This document shows positions 9,493 to 18,710 of a DNA stretch of 64,000 nt, one piece after another. The translations under genes and the position numbers were made by a program. Source of the DNA: Sinorhizobium glycinis (lineage in GTDB: Bacteria; Pseudomonadota; Alphaproteobacteria; Rhizobiales; Rhizobiaceae); NCBI RefSeq assembly GCF_001651865.1, contig NZ_LPUX01000053.1, forward strand, positions 62,001-126,000, read 5' to 3'. The notes beneath the pieces were generated by a model. The model was not told the origin of the DNA, did no database searches, and saw only the letters and a program-made list of their open reading frames with translations. Each line of letters begins with the position of its first letter. The stretch's first letter is position 1.

Positions 9493-10991
9493 TCTTCGAT
9501 GCCGAGCTTGGACTTGACGAGGGCCTGCACTGCCTGCGGGTTCGCCTTGCCGCCGGTCGACTTCATCACCTGGCCGACGAACCAGCCGGCCAGCGACGGC
9601 TTGGCCTTGGCCTTTTCCACCTGGTCGGGGTTGGCGGCGATGATTTCATCAACCGCCTTTTCGATCGCCCCGCTGTCGGTAACCTGCTTCATGCCGCGGC
9701 TCTCGACGATTTCAGCCGGGTCGCCGCCTTCGTTCCATAGGATTTCAAAGAGATCCTTGGCGAGCTTGCCGGAGATCGTCCCCGCCTTGATGAGGTCGAT
9801 GATGCCGCCAAGCTGGGCTGGCGAAACGGGAGTCTCTTCAATGGCTTTGCCGGCTTTGTTCAAGGCGCCCAGCAGGTCGTTGATCACCCAGTTCGCGGCC
9901 AACTTGCCGTCGCGTCCCGCGGCGACCGCCTCGAAATAATCGGCGATCGCCTTCTCCGAAACGAGAACCGAGGCATCGTAGACCGAGAGCCCGAGGTCGC
10001 GGACGAAGCGTTCCCTCTTGTCGTCCGGCAGTTCCGGAAGATCGGTTTTCAGCGCCTCCACGAAGGCGTCGTCGAACTCGAGCGGCAACAGGTCCGGATC
10101 GGGGAAATAGCGGTAGTCGTGCGCGTCTTCCTTAGAACGCATCGAGCGCGTCTCGCCCTTGTTCGGATCAAATAGGCGGGTTTCCTGGTCGATCACGCCG
10201 CCATCTTCGAGAATAGCGATCTGACGGCGGGCCTCGTATTCGATTGCCTGACCGACGAAGCGGATCGAATTGACGTTCTTGATCTCGCAGCGCGTGCCGA
10301 AAGCCTCGCCCGGACGACGCACGGAGACGTTGACGTCGGCGCGCATCGAGCCCTCGTCCATGTTGCCGTCGCAGGTGCCGAGATAGCGCAGGATCGAACG
10401 CAGTTTGGTCAGATAGGCCTTAGCCTCGTCCGACGAGCGCAGGTCCGGCTTGGAGACGATCTCCATCAGCGCCACGCCCGAACGGTTGAGATCGACATAG
10501 GACATGGAGGGATGCTGATCATGCATCGACTTGCCGGCATCCTGTTCCAGGTGCAGGCGCTCGATGCCGATCTCGACATCCTCGAACTGGCCCTGGCGAT
10601 CCGGGCCGATCGAGATGATGATCTTGCCTTCGCCGACGATCGGATCCTTGTACTGCGAGATTTGGTAGCCCTGCGGCAGGTCCGGATAAAAATAGTTCTT
10701 CCGGTCGAAGATCGAGCGGTGGTTGATCTGAGCCTTGAGGCCGAGGCCGGTGCGCACCGCCTGCTTGACGCATTCCTCGTTGATGACCGGGAGCATGCCG
10801 GGCATGGCCGCGTCGACCAGCGAGACATTGGCATTCGGCGCATTGCCGAATTCGGTCGAGGCCCCCGAGAACAGCTTCGAGTTGCTCAGCACCTGGGCAT
10901 GGACCTCCATGCCGATGATGACCTCCCAGTCACCGGTTGCGCCGGGAATGAAGCGTTTCGGATCGGGAGTGCGGACGTCGACGATGCTCAT
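9489..10991 (-). CDS. gatB: Asp-tRNA(Asn)/Glu-tRNA(Gln) amidotransferase subunit B
   Basis: The 500-residue tRNA-binding and kinase subunit of GatCAB, which converts Glu-tRNA(Gln) (and Asp-tRNA(Asn)) to the amidated form. Landmarks are [36 protein letters not shown], the RADVNVSVR block, CEIKNVNS, and the C-terminal YqeY-like tail domain (about residues 350-500) ending QALVKSKLG. The ATG giving [11 protein letters not shown] follows an AGAGCATGAG leader and was preferred to an upstream open stretch. It lies about 3.9 kb from gatA on the same strand, which is unusual spacing. Confidence 0.97.
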   Translation of the reverse strand: MSIVDVRTPDPKRFIPGATGDWEVIIGMEVHAQVLSNSKLFSGASTEFGNAPNANVSLVDAAMPGMLPVINEECVKQAVRTGLGLKAQINHRSIFDRKNYFYPDLPQGYQISQYKDPIVGEGKIIISIGPDRQGQFEDVEIGIERLHLEQDAGKSMHDQHPSMSYVDLNRSGVALMEIVSKPDLRSSDEAKAYLTKLRSILRYLGTCDGNMDEGSMRADVNVSVRRPGEAFGTRCEIKNVNSIRFVGQAIEYEARRQIAILEDGGVIDQETRLFDPNKGETRSMRSKEDAHDYRYFPDPDLLPLEFDDAFVEALKTDLPELPDDKRERFVRDLGLSVYDASVLVSEKAIADYFEAVAAGRDGKLAANWVINDLLGALNKAGKAIEETPVSPAQLGGIIDLIKAGTISGKLAKDLFEILWNEGGDPAEIVESRGMKQVTDSGAIEKAVDEIIAANPDQVEKAKAKPSLAGWFVGQVMKSTGGKANPQAVQALVKSKLGIEE

Positions 10992-11123
10992 CTCATGCTC
11001 TTCTTTGAAGCCTGAATTTTGAGGTTTCTCGGTAGAGCAATTGGTTCTGCGGTGCAAGGCTTGTGAGGTGCCCCGCGACCCGGCGCGCGCGCGCAATGAT
11101 GCAGCGCTCCCATTCAGTGCAAC

Positions 11124-11203
11124 CTTGACGTTTGCAAGGCTGTCTTCTAAGAAATCCTGCTGTCCGAACGGAGTGTTTATGTACCTTCAGTCTGAGTCCC
11201 GGT
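11124..11203 (+). repeat. Imperfect direct repeat, copy 1 (DUF1294 end plus DUF3857 start)
   Basis: This segment matches 13763-13840. The last 42 bases (11162-11203) agree with 13799-13840 at 38 of 42 positions and cover the ribosome-binding region and first codons of the DUF3857 gene. The preceding part shares CTTGACG and CTTCTA with the 3' end of the DUF1294 gene. It reads as one footprint of an old tandem duplication. Confidence 0.7.
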
Positions 11204-13293
11204 GCAAGCAGGTTTTGTCTGGCTGCAGATTACTCATCTTCCTCCTTTTTCTTGTCTGGACACTGCTGGGCGCGGATTCGACAGTCAGGGCGGACGAGCA
11301 GGTCCGCAAGGCGCCAGCCGAAAATTGGGTGGAGATGGTCGGCCTTCCTGAGCTTGACCCGGCACGCAACGCCGAGATCAGGAACGGCATGGCCTATCTC
11401 CTGGTGGACACCCAGATCCGACATAGAGACGGCGGGTTTTCGGTCTTCGACCGGCTGGCTTATAAAGTGACTGACCGGCCGGGACTGGAAAGCGGAGCAC
11501 GGCTGGACATCCAATTCGATCCTTCGCGCCACAAGCTCTCCTTCAACCGACTGATGATCATCAGAAACGGGGTCGTCATCGACAAGCTCGGAGAGGCGAA
11601 GTTCGAGATATTTCGCCGGGAGACGGAGTCCGAAAGAGGGATTTTTGACGGCCGCCTTACGGCACATGTCGAACTCAGCGATGTGCGTGTCGGCGATATC
11701 GTGGACTATGCCACGACCCATGAGGTCACCCCTGCAGTGGGGAGGGATCTGCTTTTCGACCGCGTTTTGGCTGAATGGAGCGAGCCCGTCGCCCTTATGA
11801 GGGAACGGATCACCTGGCCGGCGGAAAAGCCGCTCAACATACGCACAGTCAGGACAGCCCTGAAGCCCAAGGTGACAATGGCTCAAGGCGAAACGACCTA
11901 TCTATGGGAAACCAGCAACCCTGCATCAGTAAAACTCCAGGACAATCTGCCGGTCGACCATCCTAACTTCGGATTGGTGGAGATATCTTCCGAGTTCGGC
12001 TGGCAGCCCGTGGTAGATGCCGTCCTTCCCTACTATCAGCCGGTTGAGAGCTTTCCCGCCGATTTCGAGGCCAAGCTCGATGAAATCGAGCGGCGCCATG
12101 CTGCACGTGAGGACCGTCTCATCGCCGCATTGCGGCTGATCCAGGACGAAATCCGCTATGTCAGCCTTTCGATGGGAGCGGGATCCTATGTTCCACGCCG
12201 TCCGGAAACGGTGCTGGCCAGCGGCTTCGGCGACTGCAAGGACAAGGCGCTGCTCCTTGTTTCAGCCTTGCGTCGACTGGGCATCGAGGCAACTGCGGCT
12301 CTTACGGACATCGATGCGGGCCGGGCGCTCGAACACAGCCTTCCCGCACTTGAGGCCTTCGACCATGTGATCGTCAAAGCGAAGATCGGCGAACGGGTCT
12401 GGTGGCTCGACGCGACCGATTATCTGCAGGGTGGACGCGCCGCGAACATCGTTCCGCCCGACTATGGCTTTGCATTGCCGCTGGTTGCTTCCGGAGCCGC
12501 CCTCGAAAAAATTCCGCAGAAGGAACTTTTGGAGCCCACCCAGTCGATCGCGGAACGATTTGCGTTCCCCAGACGGAATGGCGAGCCCCTGGTGCTCACC
12601 GTAAACACCAGCTACCGCAACGGCGATGCCGACAGGATGCGACGCCGGATTGCAGAAGCATCGAGGGCCAAGCTCGCCGACGACTATATCCAATACTACA
12701 ACCGGCAGTATCCGGGCATCAAAAGCACGGCGATGCTTGAAACCGTGGATGATCGTGACCGCAATATTCTGACGACAAAGGAGGCTTACGAGCTTCCCTC
12801 CGAAGCTCTCCTTGCCAATGATCTTGCCAAGAATTTCCCGTTGCGGGCAGATATCGGCATCGGCGGCATGCCAGCACCGACGGCAGTTGGCCGTACAGGG
12901 CCGATTGCGCTTGGATCTCCGGTCTACAAGAGCCACAAGGTCACCGTGACCAACCTCAAGGCTCGGTTCCGCCCACCGGAAAGCGCAGACGTCTACGACC
13001 CGCACTTCTCACTCAAACTGGGCTGGTCGACCCTTCCGACCGAGCTCGAACTGGAATGGAGCTTTCGTACACTGGCAGAGCGGGTGCCCGTCGGAGCGAT
13101 CAGCGCCTATCTCCAAGCGGTCGCCGACGGCAACCGCAAGTCGGAATGGTACTATGATTTCACCCAGGTCGACGCTGACGCCACAAGCAGTGACGCTGCG
13201 CCGAGTGTCGGCATCGCAGCCATGGTCAAGGCACTTGCTGATGCCCTCGGGGATCTGAATTCTGCGGCGCAAAGGGCCGACCGAGGGCACTAA
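11179..13293 (+). CDS. DUF3857 / transglutaminase-like protein, exported
   Basis: A 704-residue protein with an N-terminal hydrophobic segment (about residues 17-34) ending near VRADEQ, so it is probably periplasmic or membrane-anchored. A DUF3857 domain (about residues 55-230) is followed by a transglutaminase-like domain with the catalytic triad in place: Cys353 in FGDCKDKA, His396 in FDHVIV and Asp411 in WLDATD. The rest (about residues 440-690) resembles the C-terminal beta domain of this family. The substrate is unknown; relatives are thought to act as proteases or cross-linkers. The ATG at 11179 follows CGAACGGAG. The gene sits in the block separating gatB from gatCA and its 5' end is duplicated downstream at 13799. 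Confidence 0.8.
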   Translation: MYLQSESRCKQVLSGCRLLIFLLFLVWTLLGADSTVRADEQVRKAPAENWVEMVGLPELDPARNAEIRNGMAYLLVDTQIRHRDGGFSVFDRLAYKVTDRPGLESGARLDIQFDPSRHKLSFNRLMIIRNGVVIDKLGEAKFEIFRRETESERGIFDGRLTAHVELSDVRVGDIVDYATTHEVTPAVGRDLLFDRVLAEWSEPVALMRERITWPAEKPLNIRTVRTALKPKVTMAQGETTYLWETSNPASVKLQDNLPVDHPNFGLVEISSEFGWQPVVDAVLPYYQPVESFPADFEAKLDEIERRHAAREDRLIAALRLIQDEIRYVSLSMGAGSYVPRRPETVLASGFGDCKDKALLLVSALRRLGIEATAALTDIDAGRALEHSLPALEAFDHVIVKAKIGERVWWLDATDYLQGGRAANIVPPDYGFALPLVASGAALEKIPQKELLEPTQSIAERFAFPRRNGEPLVLTVNTSYRNGDADRMRRRIAEASRAKLADDYIQYYNRQYPGIKSTAMLETVDDRDRNILTTKEAYELPSEALLANDLAKNFPLRADIGIGGMPAPTAVGRTGPIALGSPVYKSHKVTVTNLKARFRPPESADVYDPHFSLKLGWSTLPTELELEWSFRTLAERVPVGAISAYLQAVADGNRKSEWYYDFTQVDADATSSDAAPSVGIAAMVKALADALGDLNSAAQRADRGH

Positions 13294-13354
13294 GAGGCGA
13301 AGGGCGCCATTAGCTGGGCGATGGATGCGTTTTGTGTCGCGTGCAGCTCCTTAT

Positions 13355-13424
13355 CCCGGCCTCATTACCGCCACTGCCGCTACAGATTCGGAAACGCCGG
13401 GACTCCTTGACGCTCGGGCGGCCG
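13355..13424 (+). pseudogene. Remnant of a DUF1294 gene 3' end
   Basis: The 70 bases match the 3' part of the intact DUF1294 gene (13712-13781) at 56 positions by direct comparison, beginning with CGGCCTCATTA and ending with GGGCGGCCG. No start or intact frame accompanies it. It lies between the DUF3857 stop and the intact DUF1294 copy, so it is a leftover of a second copy. Confidence 0.7.
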
Positions 13425-13474
13425 TTGCGGTCGCGTTTAACGAAACTTTGTGCACCTTGTGACTATCGTTGCCC

Positions 13475-13789
13475 ATGTCGCCATTGATGATCCTCACCGT
13501 CCTCACAAGTATCAACCTCGCGACCTACTGCTTGTTCTGGCTGGACAAGCAAGCGGCGCAACGCAACTCTTGGCGTGTGTCGGAGCGAATGTTGCTGACG
13601 TTTGCCGCCATGGGCGGCAGCCTCGGGGCGCTTCTTGCGTGCCGAACTTATCGGCACAAGACAAGGAAAGAGCCGTTCCGCACTTTGCTTCTCGCCATCG
13701 TCACGTTCCATCTCGGCCTCATTATCGCCACTGTCGCTACGAGTCCGGAATTGCCGGCGCTTCTTGACGCCTGGGCGGCCGCCTTCTAG
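13475..13789 (+). CDS. DUF1294 family small membrane protein
   Basis: A 104-residue protein of the DUF1294 family: a first membrane helix (LMILTVLTSINLATYCLFW), then the family motif DKQAAQRNSWRVSE and MGGSLGALLACRTYRHKTRKEPFR, then a second hydrophobic helix (LLLAIVTFHLGLIIATVA). No function is established for the family. The ATG at 13475 is chosen; a TTG two codons earlier is possible. Its 3' end has a degenerate copy upstream, and a copy of the neighbouring DUF3857 gene start follows it. Confidence 0.82.
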   Translation: MSPLMILTVLTSINLATYCLFWLDKQAAQRNSWRVSERMLLTFAAMGGSLGALLACRTYRHKTRKEPFRTLLLAIVTFHLGLIIATVATSPELPALLDAWAAAF

Positions 13790-13840
13790 AAAAGGCCCGT
13801 CCGAACGGAGTCTTTATGTTCCTTCAGCTTGAGTCCCGGT
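13763..13840 (+). repeat. Imperfect direct repeat, copy 2
   Basis: The partner of 11124-11203. It contains the end of the intact DUF1294 gene followed directly by a dead copy of the DUF3857 5' region (13799-13840), which here runs into a TAA within a few codons. The two copies flank the DUF3857 gene in the same orientation. Confidence 0.7.
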
Positions 13841-13963
13841 AAGGGCCCCTGCCCGCATTCTCCAAGGATCGCGCGCACGGGCCGGAAACGCGAACCCCGC
13901 TATCTGACGATTGGCGGATCGTTTTCCTGCGTTCTGAGGAACGCCATTCCGGAACACTCAAAC

Positions 13964-14218
13964 ATGGACATTTCGCGCGCCGAACAGCGCATTCTTCACC
14001 ATTTGGCCCAGGGCGGCCGCATCGAGATCACGCGAGACGGCAAGGCGATCGCCGAAATCCGTTGCTTCACACGCGACGGCTGGGTCTATCCCGGCGTCAA
14101 CCTTGAGCTCTTTCGCAAGCTGAAACGCAAGCGGGCGATCAAGTCGTCGAGCGGGAGGCCCTATCGCATCACCGAACGCGGGCTGCATCTCGTCCGTTCC
14201 GAACTCGACAACAGGTGA
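13964..14218 (+). CDS. YjhX/TopAI family protein (UPF0386)
   Basis: An 84-residue basic protein matching the YjhX family throughout: MDISRAEQRILHHLAQGGRI, CFTRDGWVYPG, LFRKLKRKRAIKSSSGRPYRIT and RSELDNR at the very end. In E. coli YjhX (TopAI) has been described as a toxin that inhibits topoisomerase I, with the GNAT-like YjhQ as antitoxin. Homology supports the fold, not necessarily the toxin role. The next gene, convergent, encodes a GNAT. The frame is open further upstream, but the homology starts at the chosen ATG. Confidence 0.85.
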   Translation: MDISRAEQRILHHLAQGGRIEITRDGKAIAEIRCFTRDGWVYPGVNLELFRKLKRKRAIKSSSGRPYRITERGLHLVRSELDNR

Positions 14219-14229
14219 CACTGGGGCAT

Positions 14230-14274
14230 GTAACCATCTGGTTACAAACCGGAGGTGACTGCCATCTCCGGTTT
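14230..14274. terminator. Two hairpins between convergent genes
   Basis: Two adjacent stems lie here: GTAACC/GGTTAC (14230-14245, loop ATCT) and AAACCGGAG/CTCCGGTTT (14246-14274, 9-bp stem). They lie between the convergent YjhX-like and GNAT genes and could terminate both transcripts. There is no long T-run. Confidence 0.5.
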
Positions 14275-14289
14275 GGCTCCTTCCATCGC

Positions 14290-14763
14290 CTATAACTGCT
14301 TGGAGAGGCCGATGAATTCCATGTCGCGGTCGAGCTTCTGCGAATAGGCGGTCGATAGCCACTTCACCCGGTAGCCGGCGTTTTGGAAGAAGGCGACGGC
14401 GGCGGTATTCTGCGCGTGTGTCTTTGCGCTCGCGACGTCGAAACCCTCAGCCGCCATGCGTTGCTCCATGTCGGCCAGCAGCGCCCGGCCGAGACCCCTG
14501 CCCTGCGCCGCGGGATCGATCCAGAGATCGGAGATCGTGCCGTCGAGGTCCTCGCGGGCCGCCCAGCCGCAGACGCGGTTGTCCTCCTCGATCAGGAGGA
14601 CGGCAAGCCAGTGCTTCGCCAGGAAATCGACAAAGGCGCGCTCCGCCGCGTCTCGCATTCCCGCGGCATCCGCGAGCCCTGCAATCGCCTTTGCCCAGGC
14701 CCTGAGCCCGATCGCGGCAAGGAGACCGGCCTCGTCCTGGCGAGCGTGGCGAATGACGATCAT
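14290..14763 (-). CDS. GNAT family N-acetyltransferase
   Basis: A 157-residue single GNAT domain: ISDLWIDPAAQGRGLGRALL is the acetyl-CoA loop, followed by AQNTAAVAFFQNAGY. Substrate unknown. It converges on the YjhX-like gene with 71 bases between the stops. In E. coli YjhX is paired with a GNAT (YjhQ), but that pair is co-directional, so a functional link here is only suggested. The ATG at 14763 is taken; a TTG one codon upstream also fits. Confidence 0.85.
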   Translation of the reverse strand: MIVIRHARQDEAGLLAAIGLRAWAKAIAGLADAAGMRDAAERAFVDFLAKHWLAVLLIEEDNRVCGWAAREDLDGTISDLWIDPAAQGRGLGRALLADMEQRMAAEGFDVASAKTHAQNTAAVAFFQNAGYRVKWLSTAYSQKLDRDMEFIGLSKQL

Positions 14764-14843
14764 CAAGCGGAGCCCCCTTCCGCTTGCATTACATCATTTC
14801 TGGCGCCGCTTGACTATTGCCGGTGATCTGGCGGGGGCCCTTT

Positions 14844-16325
14844 TCACCACCACTTGGAAGGAGCGAAGCGGCCGGCCGCCTGTTCGATGACATGGGCTGT
14901 CTTGAACAGCGTCTCTTCGTCGAATGGCTTGCCGATCAACTGCAGGCCGAGCGGCAGGCCCTTGTGGTCGAGCCCGCCCGGTACCGCGATTCCCGGAAGC
15001 CCGGCCATGTTGACCGTCACGGTGAAGATGTCGTTCAGGTACATCTTGACCGGATCGGATGCGAGATCCTCGTCGGCGATGCCGAAGGCCGAGGACGGCG
15101 TGGCCGGCGTGAGGATCGCGTCGACGCCGGCCTGGAAGGCGAGCTCGAAGTCGCGCTTGATGAGCGTGCGGACCTTCTGGGCGCGCAGGTAATAGGCATC
15201 GTAGTAGCCGGCCGAAAGCACATAGGTGCCGATCATGATGCGGCGCTTGACTTCGCGGCCGAAGCCGGCGGCACGCGTCTTCTCGTACATGTCGACGATG
15301 TCCTTGCCGTCGACACGCAGGCCGTAGCGCACCCCGTCGTAGCGCGCGAGGTTGGACGAAGCCTCGGCCGGCGCGACGATATAGTAGGCCGGCAGCGCGT
15401 ATTTCGTATGCGGCAGCGTTATATCGACGATCTCGGCGCCGGCTTCCTTCAGCCAGGCAATGCCCTGCTGCCAGAGCGCCTCGATCTCCTCCGGCATGCC
15501 GTCGACGCGATATTCCTTGGGAATGCCGATCTTCATGCCCCTGATCGACTGGCCGATCGACGCCTCGTAGTCAGGAACCGGAAGGTCGACGGAGGTCGTG
15601 TCCTTCGGATCGACGCTCGCCATCGACTTCAGGAGGATCGCAGCGTCCCGCACGTCGCGGGCGATCGGGCCGGCCTGGTCGAGCGAGGAGGCGAAGGCGA
15701 CGATGCCCCAGCGCGAGCAGCGGCCATAGGTCGGCTTGATGCCGACGGTGCCGGTGAAGGCCGCCGGCTGGCGGATGGAACCACCGGTATCGGTCGCCGT
15801 GGCGCCGGCGCAAAGGTAGGCAGCGACTGCGGCCGCAGAGCCGCCCGAAGAGCCGCCGGGCACGAGATCGACGTTCGAGCCCTTGGCGCGCCATGGGTTC
15901 TTGACGGCACCGTAGTAGGACGTCTCGTTGGAGGATCCCATGGCGAACTCGTCCATGTTCAGCTTGCCGAGCATGACGGCGCCGTCGCTCCAGAGGTTTT
16001 GGGTGACGGTCGATTCATAACGCGGCTTGAAGCCGTCGAGGATATGGCTGCATGCCTGCGTGTGGACGCCTTCGGTGCCGAAAAGGTCCTTGATGCCAAG
16101 CGGGATGCCTTCCAGCGCGCCGGCCTTGCCGGCGGCTATACGGGCATCGGAGGCCTTGGCCATCTCGCGCGCCTTTTCCGGCGTCACGGTGACATAGGCG
16201 TTGATCGTCTCGTTGGCTGCCTCGATCGCTGCGATATAGGCATCGGTCAATTCCACCGCGGTGATTTCCTTGGCGGAAAGCTTGGCACGGGCTTCGGCGA
16301 TCGTGAGGCGGGTCAGGTCGGTCAT
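14844..16325 (-). CDS. gatA: Asp-tRNA(Asn)/Glu-tRNA(Gln) amidotransferase subunit A
   Basis: The 493-residue amidase subunit of GatCAB, which releases ammonia from glutamine. The Ser-cisSer-Lys triad is visible: Lys in [11 protein letters not shown], and the Gly/Ser loop [14 protein letters not shown] with the cis-Ser, followed by [10 protein letters not shown] with the nucleophile Ser. The gene follows gatC after 48 bases, forming a gatCA operon. Confidence 0.98.
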   Translation of the reverse strand: MTDLTRLTIAEARAKLSAKEITAVELTDAYIAAIEAANETINAYVTVTPEKAREMAKASDARIAAGKAGALEGIPLGIKDLFGTEGVHTQACSHILDGFKPRYESTVTQNLWSDGAVMLGKLNMDEFAMGSSNETSYYGAVKNPWRAKGSNVDLVPGGSSGGSAAAVAAYLCAGATATDTGGSIRQPAAFTGTVGIKPTYGRCSRWGIVAFASSLDQAGPIARDVRDAAILLKSMASVDPKDTTSVDLPVPDYEASIGQSIRGMKIGIPKEYRVDGMPEEIEALWQQGIAWLKEAGAEIVDITLPHTKYALPAYYIVAPAEASSNLARYDGVRYGLRVDGKDIVDMYEKTRAAGFGREVKRRIMIGTYVLSAGYYDAYYLRAQKVRTLIKRDFELAFQAGVDAILTPATPSSAFGIADEDLASDPVKMYLNDIFTVTVNMAGLPGIAVPGGLDHKGLPLGLQLIGKPFDEETLFKTAHVIEQAAGRFAPSKWW

Positions 16326-16373
16326 GGTGCAATCGAACTTTCGAATCTGGACGCGGGCGGCGGGAAGCGGCTC

Positions 16374-16661
16374 TTACTCGACCACTTTGGGAACGAGGAA
16401 GAAGTTGCGGTCCGAATTCGGCGCATTGGCCACGATATCGGCCGCCTTGTCGCCGTCGGCGACAATGTCGTCCCGCTTCTTCATCTCCATCGGCATCACC
16501 GATGTCATCGGCTCGACGCCATCGACGTTCACTTCGGAAAGCTGTTCGACGAAGCCGAGGATGCCGTTGAGTTCGCCGGTCATCCGTTCGGCTTCCTCCT
16601 CGCTGACGGCGATGCGGGCAAGGCGCGCGACACGCTTCACGGTGGCTAGGTCTACGGACAT
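16374..16661 (-). CDS. gatC: Asp-tRNA(Asn)/Glu-tRNA(Gln) amidotransferase subunit C
   Basis: The 95-residue subunit that wraps between GatA and GatB and stabilises the complex. It has the family pattern [18 protein letters not shown] at the N-terminus and VEPMTSV in the middle. It is the first gene of gatCA, with a good promoter directly upstream. Confidence 0.95.
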   Translation of the reverse strand: MSVDLATVKRVARLARIAVSEEEAERMTGELNGILGFVEQLSEVNVDGVEPMTSVMPMEMKKRDDIVADGDKAADIVANAPNSDRNFFLVPKVVE

Positions 16662-16691
16662 GATCGTCTCCGGTATCTCAAGATTTCCCCC

Positions 16692-16720
16692 GCTATAATG
16701 GCGAGTTGCAAGGCGTGCAA
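16692..16720 (-). promoter_or_regulatory. Putative promoter of gatCA
   Basis: On the minus strand TTGCAC is followed after 17 bases by TATAGC. The predicted start lies about 24 bases before the gatC ATG. Spacing and both hexamers are reasonable. Confidence 0.5.
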
Positions 16721-16765
16721 CGGGGAATGCCGCCGAACTGGCCTCTTAGAGTTCGACGCCGGCCC

Positions 16766-17470
16766 TTAAGCGGTGACGACGCCGCCGACCTCGGGCGCCG
16801 CAATCAGCGTCGAGGCGCCGTCCATGCCGGTGATGAAAGTCTCCGGCGTCTGGTCGATGACCGGAAACGAGCCATAGTGGCAGGGAATCGCCGTGTTGAA
16901 CTTGAAATAGCGCTGGCAGGCGAGCGCCGCCACGGCTCCACCCATCGTGAAGCGGTCGCCGATCGGCACGATGCCGATATCCGGCTGGTGCAACTCCTGG
17001 ATAAGCGCCATGTCGGAGAAAATGTCCGTGTCGCCCATGTGGTAGAGCGTCGGCTCGTCCGGGAAATGCAGAACGAGGCCGTTGGCGTTGCCGAGGCAGT
17101 GCGAGACGCCGTCCTCGGTGATCTGGGCCGAGGAGTGCAGAGCGTTGACGAAGGTGGCCGAGAAGGCGCCGAGCTGAATCGTTCCGCCGGTATTTCCGGG
17201 TTCCATCTTCGTAATACCATGCCGCCCGAGCCACATGCAGAGGTCGAAATTGGCAACGACGGTGGCGCCCGTCTCCTTGGCGATCGCCACCGTGTCACCG
17301 ACGTGGTCGCCATGGCCGTGCGTCAGAAGGATATGCGTCAGCCCGGCGGTCGCGGCCCTGCGCTCGTTGTCGCGGAACGCCGGATTGCCGGTGAAAAACG
17401 GATCGATGAGGATCTTGGCCTTGGCGGTTTCGATGTGAAAGGCGGAATGGCCCAGCCATTTGATCTTCAT
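16766..17470 (-). CDS. UPF0173 metal-dependent hydrolase, metallo-beta-lactamase fold
   Basis: A 234-residue cytoplasmic protein of the UPF0173 family. The metal site HxHxDH is present as THGHGDH (near residue 50); further ligands are in MGDTD and IPCHYGS. UPF0173 relatives are poorly characterised hydrolases, so no substrate is proposed. The frame continues 12 codons upstream, but [13 protein letters not shown] is the family start. It is divergent from ruvX. Confidence 0.88.
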   Translation of the reverse strand: MKIKWLGHSAFHIETAKAKILIDPFFTGNPAFRDNERRAATAGLTHILLTHGHGDHVGDTVAIAKETGATVVANFDLCMWLGRHGITKMEPGNTGGTIQLGAFSATFVNALHSSAQITEDGVSHCLGNANGLVLHFPDEPTLYHMGDTDIFSDMALIQELHQPDIGIVPIGDRFTMGGAVAALACQRYFKFNTAIPCHYGSFPVIDQTPETFITGMDGASTLIAAPEVGGVVTA

Positions 17471-17585
17471 GACGTTCTCCCTGAAATCATGGCGGCTTCG
17501 AAGCAAACCATAAAGGTGATCGATTTATCTGACAGACGAGCATATGGATCGGACCTGCGAACTGAAAAGATCGAATCGGCATCCC

Positions 17586-18074
17586 ATGGCAATTATCACC
17601 ATCGAAGAACTCGCCGCGCGGCTACCGCCGCATCAGGCGATCGCGGGTCTGGACCTCGGCACCAAGACGATCGGCCTCTCGGTCTCCGATCTCGGGCGAC
17701 GCTTCGCGACGCCGCGCTACGTCATTCGACGCGTCAAGTTCGGCGTCGACGCGCAAGCGCTGCTCGCGATCGCGGAAAAGGAAAAGGTCGGCGCCTTTGT
17801 CATCGGCCTGCCGGTCAATATGGACGGAACGGAAGGGCCGCGCTGCCAGGCGACGCGTGCCTTTGTACGCAACATGGGCGAGAAGACCGAGATCCCCTTC
17901 GTGCTTTGGGACGAGCGGCTTTCGACGGTCGCGGCCGAGCGGGTATTGATCGAGATGGACGTGTCGCGCAGGAAGCGCGCCGAGCGCATCGACTCGGCCG
18001 CCGCCTCGTTCATCCTTCAGGGGGCGCTCGACAGATTGGCGTTGCTTGGCAGAGGCGACGCGCCCGCCGGCTGA
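17586..18074 (+). CDS. ruvX: Putative Holliday junction resolvase / rRNA maturation nuclease YqgF
   Basis: A 162-residue RNase H-fold protein. [16 protein letters not shown] holds the first catalytic Asp, [11 protein letters not shown] is the family signature, and WDERLST and the [12 protein letters not shown] helix (with an Asp) complete the active site. YqgF/RuvX is essential in E. coli and is linked to 16S rRNA 5' maturation as well as junction resolution. The 3' ends of ruvX and of the convergent DUF6105 gene overlap. Confidence 0.92.
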   Translation: MAIITIEELAARLPPHQAIAGLDLGTKTIGLSVSDLGRRFATPRYVIRRVKFGVDAQALLAIAEKEKVGAFVIGLPVNMDGTEGPRCQATRAFVRNMGEKTEIPFVLWDERLSTVAAERVLIEMDVSRRKRAERIDSAAASFILQGALDRLALLGRGDAPAG

Positions 18075-18361
18075 GAGGTCGCGCCGCCGAGGCGCGCGCC
18101 GAACCAGGAGGCGATCTGCCGGTGTTTGCGGAGCGCGACGAGCCCGAAAAGAACGATCGTATCGACGACCATCGCCCGCGCAACGAGCGGCGGAATGCTT
18201 TCCGGCGGGATACCGAGGACGTGGCCGTATACGCGGAACACCAGGTCGTGCGCCTCGCGCGTCAGCATGAAGATGCCGAAGCTCATGTCGTAATAGGAGA
18301 GTGAGTACCAGCCGGTCAGCAGGATTACCGGACCGCCCCAGAAGATCATAAGCCACTTCAT
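18017..18361 (-). CDS. Small membrane protein (DUF6105-like)
   Basis: A 114-residue protein with two predicted membrane helices: [22 protein letters not shown] at the start and [17 protein letters not shown] in the middle. A conserved [29 protein letters not shown] block lies between them. I associate this arrangement with the rhizobial DUF6105 family, without certainty. Its ATG overlaps the stop of the upstream 50-residue gene (ATGA), so the two are translationally coupled. Its 3' end overlaps ruvX by 58 bases on the opposite strand. Function unknown. Confidence 0.7.
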   Translation of the reverse strand: MKWLMIFWGGPVILLTGWYSLSYYDMSFGIFMLTREAHDLVFRVYGHVLGIPPESIPPLVARAMVVDTIVLFGLVALRKHRQIASWFGARLGGATSQPAGASPLPSNANLSSAP

Positions 18362-18510
18362 GCGCCCCTCCCCCCGGCCCAGCCGCGCAGCAGTGGATAA
18401 ATGGCACGGTCGGCGAGAACGAAGCCGACCAGGCCGACGGCGAACGTCGCTATGTCGAGCGCCAGTGCGGCGAAAAACATCATCATGACGATCATCAAGC
18501 CAGTTCTCAC
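18358..18510 (-). CDS. Small membrane protein, 50 residues
   Basis: A short frame from GTG (18510) to a TGA that overlaps the ATG of the DUF6105-like gene. It encodes one long hydrophobic helix (LMIVMMMFFAALALDIATFA and onward) and a short basic tail ([11 protein letters not shown]). The coding potential, the perfect ATGA coupling and the absence of any other gene upstream support it as real. The start could also be the ATG five codons further in. No function is known; the pair may form a small membrane complex. Confidence 0.65.
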   Translation of the reverse strand: MRTGLMIVMMMFFAALALDIATFAVGLVGFVLADRAIYPLLRGWAGGRGA

Positions 18511-18710
18511 CGGACCGCTCCGTTCCGAGCTTCATTGAACGGCCGCCAGTATCTCTGCCATCACCGACCCTGCGCAACGTAAACCATCTGTTAAGGTTAA
18601 TATCAACAAGCCAAGCCGGGTTGCGGCCCGCGGCCAGGCGGTTCTAATAGGGGTGCGAGCGGACTTCGCCGCCTTGCCCCAGCTTAACACTTCCATCTGC
18701 ATGAGCCGCG

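Noticed and set aside
14817-16649. A 610-codon open frame opposite gatA and gatC
   Set aside because: gatA and gatC are unmistakable on the minus strand; the plus frame is Arg/His/Asp-rich with no motif.
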